Of a stretch of 64,000 nt of DNA, positions 23,431 through 37,100 are shown piece by piece. The stretch is from contig NW_027478165.1 in assembly GCF_051020975.1 (NCBI RefSeq), forward strand, positions 5,052,001 through 5,116,000, in the 5' to 3' direction. Origin of the DNA: Osmia lignaria lignaria. Its lineage: Eukaryota; Arthropoda; Insecta; Hymenoptera; Megachilidae. Every line of letters begins with the position of its first letter. Positions within the stretch are counted from its first letter, which is position 1. Both the position numbers and the translations under genes were made by a program. The notes under the pieces are model-generated. The model did not search any database and had not been told where the DNA came from. It saw only the letters and a program-made list of their open reading frames with translations.

Positions 23431-26400
23431 GTGCGAGCCGCAAATGCCACTTCCAGCTTAGCTGTGCAGAAGAAGAACAACAAGAAGAAGAAATATCTCG
23501 AAATATGTCCGTCAGGCCCCTTCCCTTGAGATAAATCTGCAAATATCTCGGAAACGAAGCGAGGTATGGCAAAATGTTAAGCGACCTTTTTTGTAGAGAA
23601 TTAAGTTTCCTACTTTTTATGTTCTATGATATTTTTTGATCAGATGCGTAGTTCTCGAGATATATCAAGATATTTAAAAGTTCCGAAGCCGCACCAACAT
23701 AATAGAGATACAGAAACACCGTGGCCCCTTTCTTTGAGATAACTCTGCACTATTGCGAGCTGTAAATGCCACTTCCAGCTTAGCTGTGCAGAAGAAGAAC
23801 AACAAGAAGAAGAAATATCTCGAAATATGTCCGTCAGGCCCCTGCCCTTGAGATATATCTGCAAATATCTCGGAAACGAAGCGAGCTATGGCAAAATGTT
23901 GAGAGACCTTTTTTGTAGAGAATTATGTTTCCTACAATTTATGTTCTATGATATTTTTTGATCAGAAGCGTAGTTTTCGAGATATATCGAGATATTTAAA
24001 AGTTCCGAAGCCGCACCAACATAATAGAGATACAGAAACACCGTGGCCCCTTTCTTTGAGATAACTCTGCATTAGTGCGAGCCGCAAATGCCACTTCCAG
24101 CTTAGCTGTGCAGAAGAAGAACAACAAGAAGAAGAAATATCTCGAAATATGTCCGTCAGGCCCCTTCCCTTGAGATAAATCTGCAAATATCTCGGAAACG
24201 AAGCGAGCTATGGCAAAATGTTAAGAGACCTTTTTTGTAGAGAATTAAGTTTCCTACTTTTTATGTTCTATGATATTTTTTGATCAGAAGCGTAGTTTTC
24301 GAGATATATCGAGATATTTAAAAGTTCCGAAGCCGCACCAACATAATAGAGATACAGAAACACCGTGGCCCCTTTCTTTGAGATAACTCTGCACTATTGC
24401 GAGCTGCAAATGCCACTTCCAGCTTAGCTGTGCAGAGGAAGAACAACAAGAAAAAGAAGTATCTCGAAATATGTCCGTCAGGCCCGTTCCTTTGAGCTGA
24501 ATCTGCAAATATCTCGGAAACGAAGCGAGCTATGGCAAAATGTTAAGAGACGTTTTTTGTAGAGAATTATGTTTCCTACAATTTATGTTCTATGATATTT
24601 TTTGATCAGAAGCGTAGTTTTCGAGATATATCGAGATATATAAAAGTTCCGAAGCCGCACCAACATAATAGAGATACAGAAACACCGTGGCCCCTTTCTT
24701 TGAGATAACTCTGCACTAGTGCGAGCCGCAAATGCCACTTCCAGCTTAGCTGTGCAGAAGAAGAACAACAAGAAGAAGAAATATCTCGAAATATGTCCGT
24801 CAGGCCCCTTCCCTTGAGATAAATCTGCAAATATCTCGAAAACGAAGCGAGCTATGGCAAAATGTTAAGAGACCTTTTTTGTAGAGAATTAAGTTTCCTA
24901 CTTTTTATGTTCTATGATATTTTTTGATCAGAAGCGTAGTTTTCGAGATATATCGAGATATTTAAAAGTTCCGAAGCCGCACCAGCATAATAGAGATACA
25001 GAAACACCGTGGCCCCTTTCTTTGAGATAACTCTGCACTATTGCGAGCTGCAAATGCCACTTCCAGCTTAGCTGTGCAGAAGAAGAACAACAAGAAGAAG
25101 AAATATCTCGAAATATGTCCGTCAGACCCCTTCCCTTGAGATGAATCTGCAAATATCTCGGAAACGAAGCGAGCTATGGCAAAATGTTTAGAGACCTTTC
25201 TTGTAGAGAATTAAGTTTCCTACTTTTTATGTAGTATGATATTTTTTGATCAGATGCGTAGTTCTCGAGATATATCAAGATATTTAAAAGTTCCGAAGCC
25301 GCACCAACATAATAGAGATACAGAAACACCGTGGCCCCTTTCTTTGGGATAACTCTGCACTATTGCGAGCTGCCAATGCCACTTCCAGCTTAGCTGTGCA
25401 GAAGAAGAACAACAAGAAGAAGAAATATCTCGAAATATGTCCGTCAGGCCACTTCCCTTGAGATAAATCTGCAAATATCTCGGAAACGAAGCGAGCTATG
25501 GCAAAATGTTTAGAGACCTTTCTTGTAGAGAATTAAGTTTCCTACTTTTTATGTAGTATGATATTTTTTGATCAGATGCGTAGTTCTCGAGATATATCAA
25601 GATATTTAAAAGTTCCGAAGCCGCACCAACATAATAGAGATACAGAAACACCGTGGCCCCTTTCTTTGGGATAACTCTGCACTATTGCGAGCTGCAAATG
25701 CCACTTCCAGCTTAGCTGTGCAGAAGAAGAACAACAAGAAGAAGAAATATCTCGAAATATGTCCGTCAGGCCACTTCCCTTGAGATAAATCTGCAAATAT
25801 CTCGGAAACGAAGCGAGCTATGGCAAAATGTTAAGAGACCTTTTTTGTAGAGAATTAAGTTTCCTACTTTTTATGTTCGATGATATTTTTTGATCAGATG
25901 CGTAGTTCTCGAGATATATCAAGATATTTAAAAGTTCCGAAGCTGCACCAACATAATAGAGGTACAGAAACACCGTGGCCTCTTTCTTTGAGATAACTCT
26001 GCACTATTGCGAGCTGCAAATGCCGCTTCGAGCTTAGCTGTGCAGAAGAAGAACAACAAGAAGAAGAAACTTCTCGAAATATGTCCGTTAGGCCCCTGCC
26101 CTTGAGATATATCTGCAAATATCTCGGAAACGAAGCGAGCTATGGCAAAATGTTGAGAGACCTTTTTTGTAGAGAATTATGTTTCCTACAATTTATGTTC
26201 TATGATATTTTTTGATCAGAAGCGTAGTTTTCGAGATATATCGAGATATTTAAAAGTTCCGAAGCCGCACCAACATAATAGAGATACAGAAACACCGTGG
26301 CCCCTTTCTTTGAGATAACTCTGCAATAGTGCGAGCCGCAAATGCCACTTCCAGCTTAGCTGTGCAGAAGAAGAACAACAAGAAGAAGAAATATCTCGAA

Positions 26401-29400
26401 ATATGTCCGTCAGGCCCCTCCCCTTGAGATAAATCTGCAAATATCTCGGAAACGAAGCGAGCTATGGCAAAATGTTAAGAGACCTTTTTTGTAGAGCATT
26501 AAGTTTCCTACTTTTTATGTTCTATGATATTTTTTGATCAGATGCGTAGTTCTCGAGATATATCAAGATATTTAAAAGTTCCGAAGCCGCACCAACATAA
26601 TAGAGATACAGAAACACCGTGGCCCCTTTCTTTGAGATAACTCTGCAATAGTGCGAGCCGCAAATGCCACTTCCAGCTTACCTGTGCAGAAGAAGAACAA
26701 CAAGAAGAAGAAATATCTCGAAATATGTCCGTCAGGCCCCTTCCCTTGAGATAAATCTGCAAATATCTCGGAAACGAAGCGAGCTATGGCAAAATGTTAA
26801 GAGACCTTTTTTGTAGAGAATTAAGTTTCCTACTTTTTATGTTCTATGATATTTTTTGATCAGATGCGTAGTTCTCGAGATATATCAAGATATTTAAAAG
26901 TTCCGAAGCCGCACCAACATAATAGAGATACAGAAACACCGTGGCCCCTTTCTTTGAGATAACTCTGCACTAGTGCGAGCCGCAAATGCCACTTCCAGCT
27001 TAGCTGTGCAGAAGAAGAACAACAAGAAGAAGAAATATCTCGAAATATGTCCGTCAGGCCCCTTCCCTTGAGATAAATCTGCAAATATCTCGGAAACGAA
27101 GCGAGCTATGGCAAAATGTTAAGAGACCTTTTTTGTAGAGAATTAAGTTTCCTACTTTTTATGTTCTATGATATTTTTTGATCAGATGCGTAGTTCTCGA
27201 GATATATCAAGATATTTAAAAGTTCCGAAGCCGCACCAACATAATAGAGATACAGAAACACCGTGGCCCCTTTCTTTGAGATAACTCTGCAATAGTGCGA
27301 GCCGCAAATGCCACTTCCAGCTTAGCTGTGCAGAAGAAGAACAACAAGAAGAAGAAATATCTCGAAATATTTCCGTCAGGCCCCTGCCCTTGAGATATAT
27401 CTGCAAATATCTCGGAAACGAAGCGAGCTATGGCAAAATGTTGAGAGACCTTTTTTGTAGAGAATTATGTTTCCTACAATTTATGTTCTATGATATTTTT
27501 TGATCAGAAGCGTAGTTTTCGAGATATATCGAGATATTTAAAAGTTCCGAAGCCGCACCAACATAATAGAGATACAGAAACACCGTGGCCCCTTTCTTTG
27601 AGATAACTCTGCATTAGTGCGAGCCGCAAATGCCACTTCCAGCTTAGCTGTGCAGAAGAAGAACAACAAGAAGAAGAAATATCTCGAAATATGTCCGTCA
27701 GGCCCCTTCCCTTGAGATAAATCTGCAAATATCTCGGAAACGAAGCGAGCTATGGCAAAATGTTAAGAGACCTTTTTTGTAGAGAATTAAGTTTCCTACT
27801 TTTTATGTTCTATGATATTTTTTGATCAGAAGCGTAGTTTTCGAGATATATCGAGATATTTAAAAGTTCCGAAGCCGCACCAACATAATAGAGATACAGA
27901 AACACCGTGGCCCCTTTCTTTGAGATAACTCTGCACTATTGCGAGCTGCAAATGCCACTTCCAGCTTAGCTGTGCAGAGGAAGAACAACAAGAAAAAGAA
28001 GTATCTCGAAATATGTCCGTCAGGCCCGTTCCTTTGAGCTGAATCTGCAAATATCTCGGAAACGAAGCGAGCTATGGCAAAATGTTAAGAGACGTTTTTT
28101 GTAGAGAATTATGTTTCCTACAATTTATGTTCTATGATATTTTTTGATCAGAAGCGTAGTTTTCGAGATATATCGAGATATTTAAAAGTTCCGAAGCCGC
28201 ACCAACATAATAGAGATACAGAAACACCGTGGCCCCTTTCTTTGAGATAACTCTGCACTAGTGCGAGCCGCAAATGCCACTTCCAGCTTAGCTGTGCAGA
28301 AGAAGAACAACAAGAAGAAGAAATATCTCGAAATATGTCCGTCAGGCCCCTTCCCTTGAGATAAATCTGCAAATATCTCGAAAACGAAGCGAGCTATGGC
28401 AAAATGTTAAGAGACCTTTTTTGTAGAGAATTAAGTTTCCTACTTTTTATGTTCTATGATATTTTTTGATCAGAAGCGTAGTTTTCGAGATATATCGAGA
28501 TATTTAAAAGTTCCGAAGCCGCACCAACATAATAGAGATACAGAAACACCGTGGCCCCTTTCTTTGAGATAACTCTGCACTAGTGCGAGCCGCAAATGCC
28601 ACTTCCAGCTTAGCTGTGCAGAAGAAGAACAACAAGAAGAAGAAATATCTCGAAATATGTCCGTCAGGCCCCTTCCCTTGAGATAAATCTGCAAATATCT
28701 CGAAAACGAAGCGAGCTATGGCAAAATGTTAAGAGACCTTTTTTGTAGAGAATTAAGTTTCCTACTTTTTATGTTCTATGATATTTTTTGATCAGAAGCG
28801 TAGTTTTCGAGATATATCGAGATATTTAAAAGTTCCGAAGCCGCACCAGCATAATAGAGATACAGAAACACCGTGGCCCCTTTCTTTGAGATAACTCTGC
28901 ACTATTGCGAGCTGCAAATGCCACTTCCAGCTTAGCTGTGCAGAAGAAGAACAACAAGAAGAAGAAATATCTCGAAATATGTCCGTCAGACCCCTTCCCT
29001 TGAGATGAATCTGCAAATATCTCGGAAACGAAGCGAGCTATGGCAAAATGTTTAGAGACCTTTCTTGTAGAGAATTAAGTTTCCTACTTTTTATGTAGTA
29101 TGATATTTTTTGATCAGATGCGTAGTTCTCGAGATATATCAAGATATTTAAAAGTTCCGAAGCCGCACCAACATAATAGAGATACAGAAACACCGTGGCC
29201 CCTTTCTTTGGGATAACTCTGCACTATTGCGAGCTGCAAATGCCACTTCCAGCTTAGCTGTGCAGAAGAAGAACAACAAGAAGAAGAAATATCTCGAAAT
29301 ATGTCCGTCAGGCCACTTCCCTTGAGATAAATCTGCAAATATCTCGGAAACGAAGCGAGCTATGGCAAAATGTTTAGAGACCTTTCTTGTAGAGAATTAA

Positions 29401-31158
29401 GTTTCCTACTTTTTATGTAGTATGATATTTTTTGATCAGATGCGTAGTTCTCGAGATATATCAAGATATTTAAAAGTTCCGAAGCCGCACCAACATAATA
29501 GAGATACAGAAACACCGTGGCCCCTTTCTTTGGGATAACTCTGCACTATTGCGAGCTGCAAATGCCACTTCCAGCTTAGCTGTGCAGAAGAAGAACAACA
29601 AGAAGAAGAAATATCTCGAAATATGTCCGTCAGGCCACTTCCCTTGAGATAAATCTACAAATATCTCGGAAACGAAGCGAGCTATGGCAAAATGTTAAGA
29701 GACCTTTTTTGTAGAGAATTAAGTTTCCTACTTTTTATGTTCGATGATATTTTTTGATCAGATGCGTAGTTCTCGAGATATATCAAGATATTTAAAAGTT
29801 CCGAAGCTGCACCAACATAATAGAGGTACAGAAACACCGTGGCCTCTTTCTTTGAAATAACTCTGCACTATTGCGAGCTGCAAATGCCGCTTCGAGCTTA
29901 GCTGTGCAGAAGAAGAACAACAAGAAGAAGAAACTTCTCGAAATATGTCCGTTAGGCCCCTTCCCTTGAGATAAATCTGCAAATATCTCGGAAACGAAGC
30001 GAGCTATGGCAAAATGTTAAGAGACCTTTTTTGTAGAGAATTAAGTTTCCTACTTTTTATGTTCTATGATATTTTTTGATCAGATGCGTAGTTCTCGAGA
30101 TATATCAAGATATTTAAAAGTTCCGAAGCCGCACCAACATAATAGAGATACAGAAACACCGTGGCCCCTTTCTTTGAGATAACTCTGCACTATTGCGAGC
30201 TGTAAATGCCACTTCCAGCTTAGCTGTGCAGAAGAAGAACAACAAGAAGAAGAAATATCTCGAAATATGTCCGTCAGGCCCCTGCCCTTGAGATATATCT
30301 GCAAATATCTCGGAAACGAAGCGAGCTATGGCAAAATGTTGAGAGACCTTTTTTGTAGAGAATTAAGTTTCCTACTTTTTATGTTCTATGATGTTTTTTG
30401 ATCAGATGCGTAGTTCTCGAGATATATCAAGATATTTAAAAGTTCCGAAGCCGCACCAACATAATAGAGATACAGAAACACCGTGGCCCCTTTCATTGAG
30501 ATAACTCTGCACTATTGCGAGCTGGAAATGCCACTTCCAGCTTAGCTGTGCAGAAGAAGAACAACAAGAAGAAGGAATATCTCGAAATATGTCCGTCAGG
30601 CCACTTCCCTTGAGATAAATCTGCAAATATCTCGGAAACGAAGCGAGCTATGGCAAAATGTTAAGAGACCTTTTTTGTAGAGAATTAAGTTTCCTACTTT
30701 TTATGTTCGATGATATTTTTTGATCAGATGCGTAGTTCTCGAGATATATCAAGATATTTAAAAGTTCCGAAGCTGCACCAACATAATAGAGGTACAGAAA
30801 CACCGTGGCCTCCTTCTTTGAGATAACTCTGCACTATTGCGAGCTGCAAATGCCGCCTCGAGCTTAGCTGTGCAGAAGAAGAACAACAAGAAGAAGAAAT
30901 ATCTCGAAATATGTCCGTCAGGCCACTTCCCTTGAGATAAATCTGCAAATATCTCGGAAACGAAGCGAGCTATGGCAAAATGTTAAGAGACCTTTTTTGT
31001 AGAGAATTAAGTTTCCTACTTTTTATGTTCGATGATATTTTTTGATCAGATGCGTAGTTCTCGAGATATATCAAGATATTTAAAAGTTCCGAAGCTGCAC
31101 CAACATAATAGAGGTACAGAAACACCGTGGCCTCTTTCTTTGAAATAACTCTGCACTA
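23431..31158. repeat. 24-monomer higher-order unit, copy A (7,728 bp)
   Basis: Every monomer from 23640 to 31045 matches the one 7,728 bp (24 x 322) downstream. Comparing the 74-codon minus-strand reading across 23 monomer pairs, all are identical except one, caused by G at 30485 and A at 38213. Internally the unit is an 11-monomer run (from 23962) followed by a related 13-monomer run (from 27504), both following the order CTGCATTAG type, AAAAAGAAG type, CACCAGCATAA type, TTTGGGATAAC type, GAAGCTGCACC type. Its right edge lies within 31145-31158, the stretch where the flanking types are indistinguishable. Confidence 0.93.
28148..28791. repeat. Single-monomer tandem duplication inside the 24-monomer unit
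   Basis: Two adjacent monomers (28148 and 28470) look identical and share the unusual ATCTCGAAAACG. The corresponding place in the related block at 43603-43924 has only one such monomer, so one copy was gained here. The pair is present in both 24-monomer copies (again at 35876-36519), so the gain came before the large duplication. Confidence 0.75.
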
Positions 31159-34100
31159 GTGCGAGCCGCAAATGCCACTTCCAGCTTAGCTGTGCAGAAG
31201 AAGAACAACAAGAAGAAGAAATATCTCGAAATATGTCCGTCAGGCCCCTTCCCTTGAGATAAATCTGCAAATATCTCGGAAACGAAGCGAGGTATGGCAA
31301 AATGTTAAGCGACCTTTTTTGTAGAGAATTAAGTTTCCTACTTTTTATGTTCTATGATATTTTTTGATCAGATGCGTAGTTCTCGAGATATATCAAGATA
31401 TTTAAAAGTTCCGAAGCCGCACCAACATAATAGAGATACAGAAACACCGTGGCCCCTTTCTTTGAGATAACTCTGCACTATTGCGAGCTGTAAATGCCAC
31501 TTCCAGCTTAGCTGTGCAGAAGAAGAACAACAAGAAGAAGAAATATCTCGAAATATGTCCGTCAGGCCCCTGCCCTTGAGATATATCTGCAAATATCTCG
31601 GAAACGAAGCGAGCTATGGCAAAATGTTGAGAGACCTTTTTTGTAGAGAATTATGTTTCCTACAATTTATGTTCTATGATATTTTTTGATCAGAAGCGTA
31701 GTTTTCGAGATATATCGAGATATTTAAAAGTTCCGAAGCCGCACCAACATAATAGAGATACAGAAACACCGTGGCCCCTTTCTTTGAGATAACTCTGCAT
31801 TAGTGCGAGCCGCAAATGCCACTTCCAGCTTAGCTGTGCAGAAGAAGAACAACAAGAAGAAGAAATATCTCGAAATATGTCCGTCAGGCCCCTTCCCTTG
31901 AGATAAATCTGCAAATATCTCGGAAACGAAGCGAGCTATGGCAAAATGTTAAGAGACCTTTTTTGTAGAGAATTAAGTTTCCTACTTTTTATGTTCTATG
32001 ATATTTTTTGATCAGAAGCGTAGTTTTCGAGATATATCGAGATATTTAAAAGTTCCGAAGCCGCACCAACATAATAGAGATACAGAAACACCGTGGCCCC
32101 TTTCTTTGAGATAACTCTGCACTATTGCGAGCTGCAAATGCCACTTCCAGCTTAGCTGTGCAGAGGAAGAACAACAAGAAAAAGAAGTATCTCGAAATAT
32201 GTCCGTCAGGCCCGTTCCTTTGAGCTGAATCTGCAAATATCTCGGAAACGAAGCGAGCTATGGCAAAATGTTAAGAGACGTTTTTTGTAGAGAATTATGT
32301 TTCCTACAATTTATGTTCTATGATATTTTTTGATCAGAAGCGTAGTTTTCGAGATATATCGAGATATATAAAAGTTCCGAAGCCGCACCAACATAATAGA
32401 GATACAGAAACACCGTGGCCCCTTTCTTTGAGATAACTCTGCACTAGTGCGAGCCGCAAATGCCACTTCCAGCTTAGCTGTGCAGAAGAAGAACAACAAG
32501 AAGAAGAAATATCTCGAAATATGTCCGTCAGGCCCCTTCCCTTGAGATAAATCTGCAAATATCTCGAAAACGAAGCGAGCTATGGCAAAATGTTAAGAGA
32601 CCTTTTTTGTAGAGAATTAAGTTTCCTACTTTTTATGTTCTATGATATTTTTTGATCAGAAGCGTAGTTTTCGAGATATATCGAGATATTTAAAAGTTCC
32701 GAAGCCGCACCAGCATAATAGAGATACAGAAACACCGTGGCCCCTTTCTTTGAGATAACTCTGCACTATTGCGAGCTGCAAATGCCACTTCCAGCTTAGC
32801 TGTGCAGAAGAAGAACAACAAGAAGAAGAAATATCTCGAAATATGTCCGTCAGACCCCTTCCCTTGAGATGAATCTGCAAATATCTCGGAAACGAAGCGA
32901 GCTATGGCAAAATGTTTAGAGACCTTTCTTGTAGAGAATTAAGTTTCCTACTTTTTATGTAGTATGATATTTTTTGATCAGATGCGTAGTTCTCGAGATA
33001 TATCAAGATATTTAAAAGTTCCGAAGCCGCACCAACATAATAGAGATACAGAAACACCGTGGCCCCTTTCTTTGGGATAACTCTGCACTATTGCGAGCTG
33101 CCAATGCCACTTCCAGCTTAGCTGTGCAGAAGAAGAACAACAAGAAGAAGAAATATCTCGAAATATGTCCGTCAGGCCACTTCCCTTGAGATAAATCTGC
33201 AAATATCTCGGAAACGAAGCGAGCTATGGCAAAATGTTTAGAGACCTTTCTTGTAGAGAATTAAGTTTCCTACTTTTTATGTAGTATGATATTTTTTGAT
33301 CAGATGCGTAGTTCTCGAGATATATCAAGATATTTAAAAGTTCCGAAGCCGCACCAACATAATAGAGATACAGAAACACCGTGGCCCCTTTCTTTGGGAT
33401 AACTCTGCACTATTGCGAGCTGCAAATGCCACTTCCAGCTTAGCTGTGCAGAAGAAGAACAACAAGAAGAAGAAATATCTCGAAATATGTCCGTCAGGCC
33501 ACTTCCCTTGAGATAAATCTGCAAATATCTCGGAAACGAAGCGAGCTATGGCAAAATGTTAAGAGACCTTTTTTGTAGAGAATTAAGTTTCCTACTTTTT
33601 ATGTTCGATGATATTTTTTGATCAGATGCGTAGTTCTCGAGATATATCAAGATATTTAAAAGTTCCGAAGCTGCACCAACATAATAGAGGTACAGAAACA
33701 CCGTGGCCTCTTTCTTTGAGATAACTCTGCACTATTGCGAGCTGCAAATGCCGCTTCGAGCTTAGCTGTGCAGAAGAAGAACAACAAGAAGAAGAAACTT
33801 CTCGAAATATGTCCGTTAGGCCCCTGCCCTTGAGATATATCTGCAAATATCTCGGAAACGAAGCGAGCTATGGCAAAATGTTGAGAGACCTTTTTTGTAG
33901 AGAATTATGTTTCCTACAATTTATGTTCTATGATATTTTTTGATCAGAAGCGTAGTTTTCGAGATATATCGAGATATTTAAAAGTTCCGAAGCCGCACCA
34001 ACATAATAGAGATACAGAAACACCGTGGCCCCTTTCTTTGAGATAACTCTGCAATAGTGCGAGCCGCAAATGCCACTTCCAGCTTAGCTGTGCAGAAGAA

Positions 34101-37100
34101 GAACAACAAGAAGAAGAAATATCTCGAAATATGTCCGTCAGGCCCCTCCCCTTGAGATAAATCTGCAAATATCTCGGAAACGAAGCGAGCTATGGCAAAA
34201 TGTTAAGAGACCTTTTTTGTAGAGCATTAAGTTTCCTACTTTTTATGTTCTATGATATTTTTTGATCAGATGCGTAGTTCTCGAGATATATCAAGATATT
34301 TAAAAGTTCCGAAGCCGCACCAACATAATAGAGATACAGAAACACCGTGGCCCCTTTCTTTGAGATAACTCTGCAATAGTGCGAGCCGCAAATGCCACTT
34401 CCAGCTTACCTGTGCAGAAGAAGAACAACAAGAAGAAGAAATATCTCGAAATATGTCCGTCAGGCCCCTTCCCTTGAGATAAATCTGCAAATATCTCGGA
34501 AACGAAGCGAGCTATGGCAAAATGTTAAGAGACCTTTTTTGTAGAGAATTAAGTTTCCTACTTTTTATGTTCTATGATATTTTTTGATCAGATGCGTAGT
34601 TCTCGAGATATATCAAGATATTTAAAAGTTCCGAAGCCGCACCAACATAATAGAGATACAGAAACACCGTGGCCCCTTTCTTTGAGATAACTCTGCACTA
34701 GTGCGAGCCGCAAATGCCACTTCCAGCTTAGCTGTGCAGAAGAAGAACAACAAGAAGAAGAAATATCTCGAAATATGTCCGTCAGGCCCCTTCCCTTGAG
34801 ATAAATCTGCAAATATCTCGGAAACGAAGCGAGCTATGGCAAAATGTTAAGAGACCTTTTTTGTAGAGAATTAAGTTTCCTACTTTTTATGTTCTATGAT
34901 ATTTTTTGATCAGATGCGTAGTTCTCGAGATATATCAAGATATTTAAAAGTTCCGAAGCCGCACCAACATAATAGAGATACAGAAACACCGTGGCCCCTT
35001 TCTTTGAGATAACTCTGCAATAGTGCGAGCCGCAAATGCCACTTCCAGCTTAGCTGTGCAGAAGAAGAACAACAAGAAGAAGAAATATCTCGAAATATTT
35101 CCGTCAGGCCCCTGCCCTTGAGATATATCTGCAAATATCTCGGAAACGAAGCGAGCTATGGCAAAATGTTGAGAGACCTTTTTTGTAGAGAATTATGTTT
35201 CCTACAATTTATGTTCTATGATATTTTTTGATCAGAAGCGTAGTTTTCGAGATATATCGAGATATTTAAAAGTTCCGAAGCCGCACCAACATAATAGAGA
35301 TACAGAAACACCGTGGCCCCTTTCTTTGAGATAACTCTGCATTAGTGCGAGCCGCAAATGCCACTTCCAGCTTAGCTGTGCAGAAGAAGAACAACAAGAA
35401 GAAGAAATATCTCGAAATATGTCCGTCAGGCCCCTTCCCTTGAGATAAATCTGCAAATATCTCGGAAACGAAGCGAGCTATGGCAAAATGTTAAGAGACC
35501 TTTTTTGTAGAGAATTAAGTTTCCTACTTTTTATGTTCTATGATATTTTTTGATCAGAAGCGTAGTTTTCGAGATATATCGAGATATTTAAAAGTTCCGA
35601 AGCCGCACCAACATAATAGAGATACAGAAACACCGTGGCCCCTTTCTTTGAGATAACTCTGCACTATTGCGAGCTGCAAATGCCACTTCCAGCTTAGCTG
35701 TGCAGAGGAAGAACAACAAGAAAAAGAAGTATCTCGAAATATGTCCGTCAGGCCCGTTCCTTTGAGCTGAATCTGCAAATATCTCGGAAACGAAGCGAGC
35801 TATGGCAAAATGTTAAGAGACGTTTTTTGTAGAGAATTATGTTTCCTACAATTTATGTTCTATGATATTTTTTGATCAGAAGCGTAGTTTTCGAGATATA
35901 TCGAGATATTTAAAAGTTCCGAAGCCGCACCAACATAATAGAGATACAGAAACACCGTGGCCCCTTTCTTTGAGATAACTCTGCACTAGTGCGAGCCGCA
36001 AATGCCACTTCCAGCTTAGCTGTGCAGAAGAAGAACAACAAGAAGAAGAAATATCTCGAAATATGTCCGTCAGGCCCCTTCCCTTGAGATAAATCTGCAA
36101 ATATCTCGAAAACGAAGCGAGCTATGGCAAAATGTTAAGAGACCTTTTTTGTAGAGAATTAAGTTTCCTACTTTTTATGTTCTATGATATTTTTTGATCA
36201 GAAGCGTAGTTTTCGAGATATATCGAGATATTTAAAAGTTCCGAAGCCGCACCAACATAATAGAGATACAGAAACACCGTGGCCCCTTTCTTTGAGATAA
36301 CTCTGCACTAGTGCGAGCCGCAAATGCCACTTCCAGCTTAGCTGTGCAGAAGAAGAACAACAAGAAGAAGAAATATCTCGAAATATGTCCGTCAGGCCCC
36401 TTCCCTTGAGATAAATCTGCAAATATCTCGAAAACGAAGCGAGCTATGGCAAAATGTTAAGAGACCTTTTTTGTAGAGAATTAAGTTTCCTACTTTTTAT
36501 GTTCTATGATATTTTTTGATCAGAAGCGTAGTTTTCGAGATATATCGAGATATTTAAAAGTTCCGAAGCCGCACCAGCATAATAGAGATACAGAAACACC
36601 GTGGCCCCTTTCTTTGAGATAACTCTGCACTATTGCGAGCTGCAAATGCCACTTCCAGCTTAGCTGTGCAGAAGAAGAACAACAAGAAGAAGAAATATCT
36701 CGAAATATGTCCGTCAGACCCCTTCCCTTGAGATGAATCTGCAAATATCTCGGAAACGAAGCGAGCTATGGCAAAATGTTTAGAGACCTTTCTTGTAGAG
36801 AATTAAGTTTCCTACTTTTTATGTAGTATGATATTTTTTGATCAGATGCGTAGTTCTCGAGATATATCAAGATATTTAAAAGTTCCGAAGCCGCACCAAC
36901 ATAATAGAGATACAGAAACACCGTGGCCCCTTTCTTTGGGATAACTCTGCACTATTGCGAGCTGCAAATGCCACTTCCAGCTTAGCTGTGCAGAAGAAGA
37001 ACAACAAGAAGAAGAAATATCTCGAAATATGTCCGTCAGGCCACTTCCCTTGAGATAAATCTGCAAATATCTCGGAAACGAAGCGAGCTATGGCAAAATG

